The notes under the pieces are model-generated. The model saw only the letters and a list, made by a program, of their open reading frames with translations. It had not been told where the DNA came from and searched no databases. From Haloferula helveola (lineage in GTDB: Bacteria; Verrucomicrobiota; Verrucomicrobiia; Verrucomicrobiales; Akkermansiaceae): DNA of 64,000 bases. The position numbers and the translations under genes were made by a program. Below are positions 63,391-64,000 of the stretch, one piece after another. Positions within the stretch are counted from its first letter, which is position 1. Every line of letters begins with the position of its first letter. The stretch is taken from contig NZ_AP024702.1 in NCBI RefSeq assembly GCF_037076345.1, forward strand, positions 930,001 to 994,000, given 5' to 3'.

Positions 63391-64000
63391 ATGAAGAAAG
63401 CGGTCTTCCTTTTCCTCCTCCCCGCGCTGGCCGAGGCAGCGCCCGTGATCAGTTCGTTCAACCCGCCGACCGCACCGACGACCGGCAACATCCAAGTGAC
63501 GATCAACGGAACCGGGCTCGATGATAACGACCCTCCCTTGGGAAACGAAGACCCGACCGTGACGGTCGGCGGGCAGATGGCGACCATCATCGGCGACCCC
63601 TCCCCCAACCAGCTCACCTTTCTCCTACCGCCCGGCCAAGGAGCCAACGTCCAGGTCAAGGTCACGCTCGACGGCGAACAAGGCAGCGGGTTCTTTTCCT
63701 ATCAGCCCCCCAGCATCAATGTCGGCGGAGTCAGCGGCTCGTCGCCCACCCAGGGCGGCGGCACCTTCACGATTACCGGCTCCAACTTCGGGCTCAACGG
63801 ATCCGTCACGGTGGGTACGGGCGCCGCGAGCATCACCAGCTGGAGCCACGGCTCGATCACCGCACAGGCCCCGGCCGGTCAGGGGACCAATCTTCCTGTC
63901 ACCGTGATCGCCGGCGGCCAGTCCAGCGGACCGACAGGACAGTTTTCCTACCAGCCCCCGACCATTGTCGGCGTCACCGCCGCCGCACTGCCAACCGCGG
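63391..64000 (+). CDS. IPT/TIG domain secreted protein, 3' end outside window
   Basis: An open frame from ATG 63391 to the right edge, at least 203 residues with no stop. Signal peptide MKKAVFLFLLPALAEA. Tandem IPT/TIG (Ig-like) domains follow: APVISSFNPPTAPTTGNIQVTINGTGL, then SINVGGVSGSSPTQGGGTFTITGSNFGLNGSVTVG, then the start of a third (PTIVGVTAAALPTA). The domain spacing is about 90 residues. Probably a surface or secreted adhesin-like protein. The gap 63271-63390 holds its promoter; no clear -10/-35 assigned. Confidence 0.85.
   Translation, partial: MKKAVFLFLLPALAEAAPVISSFNPPTAPTTGNIQVTINGTGLDDNDPPLGNEDPTVTVGGQMATIIGDPSPNQLTFLLPPGQGANVQVKVTLDGEQGSGFFSYQPPSINVGGVSGSSPTQGGGTFTITGSNFGLNGSVTVGTGAASITSWSHGSITAQAPAGQGTNLPVTVIAGGQSSGPTGQFSYQPPTIVGVTAAALPTA

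Overview
The window comes from a Verrucomicrobiota chromosome, probably a marine or brackish member of the Verrucomicrobiales (Haloferula/Luteolibacter/Rubritalea-like). The evidence is the gene content: several sulfatases, a PEP-CTERM protein, autotransporter-type beta-strand repeats, the PVC-type propeller/cytochrome c dehydrogenases, Gfo/Idh/MocA plus DUF1080 pairs, a FecR-LamG protein beside an ECF sigma factor, high GC, and mostly weak Shine-Dalgarno sites. The genus is an inference. No rRNA, tRNA or CRISPR array was seen.

Layout. 1-9185: three large secreted or surface proteins on the minus strand; the first runs off the left edge. 9537-18836: five sulfatases and a beta-helix lyase-like protein, suggesting attack on a sulfated polysaccharide. 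19319-29009: an NTF2-like protein, a ThuA/cytochrome c dehydrogenase pair, MetY, a KefB-type antiporter and small hypothetical genes. 29266-34573: a repeat block, then an operon of dehydrogenase, Gfo/Idh/MocA oxidoreductase and DUF1080 hydrolase that fits 3-keto-glycoside chemistry. 34633-41593: RNA-binding protein, RNA methyltransferase, PhoD-like phosphatase, Xaa-Pro peptidase plus a class IV aminotransferase homologue, and a cytochrome c/PA14 protein.

The most interesting region is 42030-53821, a chromosomal integron. A divergent integron integrase is followed by an attI-type junction and nine cassettes on the plus strand. Each cassette starts at G^TT and ends in an attC-like site whose R'' box is complementary to the start of the same cassette. 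Three attC sites carry attC-targeting mobile elements. Two are identical IS110/IS1111-family insertions, each with a long downstream non-coding segment that may encode the targeting (bridge/seek) RNA. The third is a group IIC-attC intron on the opposite strand, whose reverse transcriptase has been broken by two small palindromic insertions. A perfect TGTTC-N4-GAACA palindrome, a LexA-type box, lies just upstream of the likely integrase start and suggests SOS control. All cassette proteins are unrecognised; several look membrane-anchored, and one cassette has no convincing gene.

53950-64000: a small membrane protein, an ECF sigma factor overlapping a FecR/LamG protein, a divergent giant secreted protein with calcium-binding-type repeats and a BNR-type propeller, a SASA-type carbohydrate esterase, and an IPT/TIG protein cut by the right edge. 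Two rho-independent terminators separate the last genes. Intergenic regions hold REP-like palindromes, heptanucleotide tandem repeats at the 3' ends of genes, a 77-bp tandem repeat and a composite ~185-bp repeat present twice in inverted orientation.
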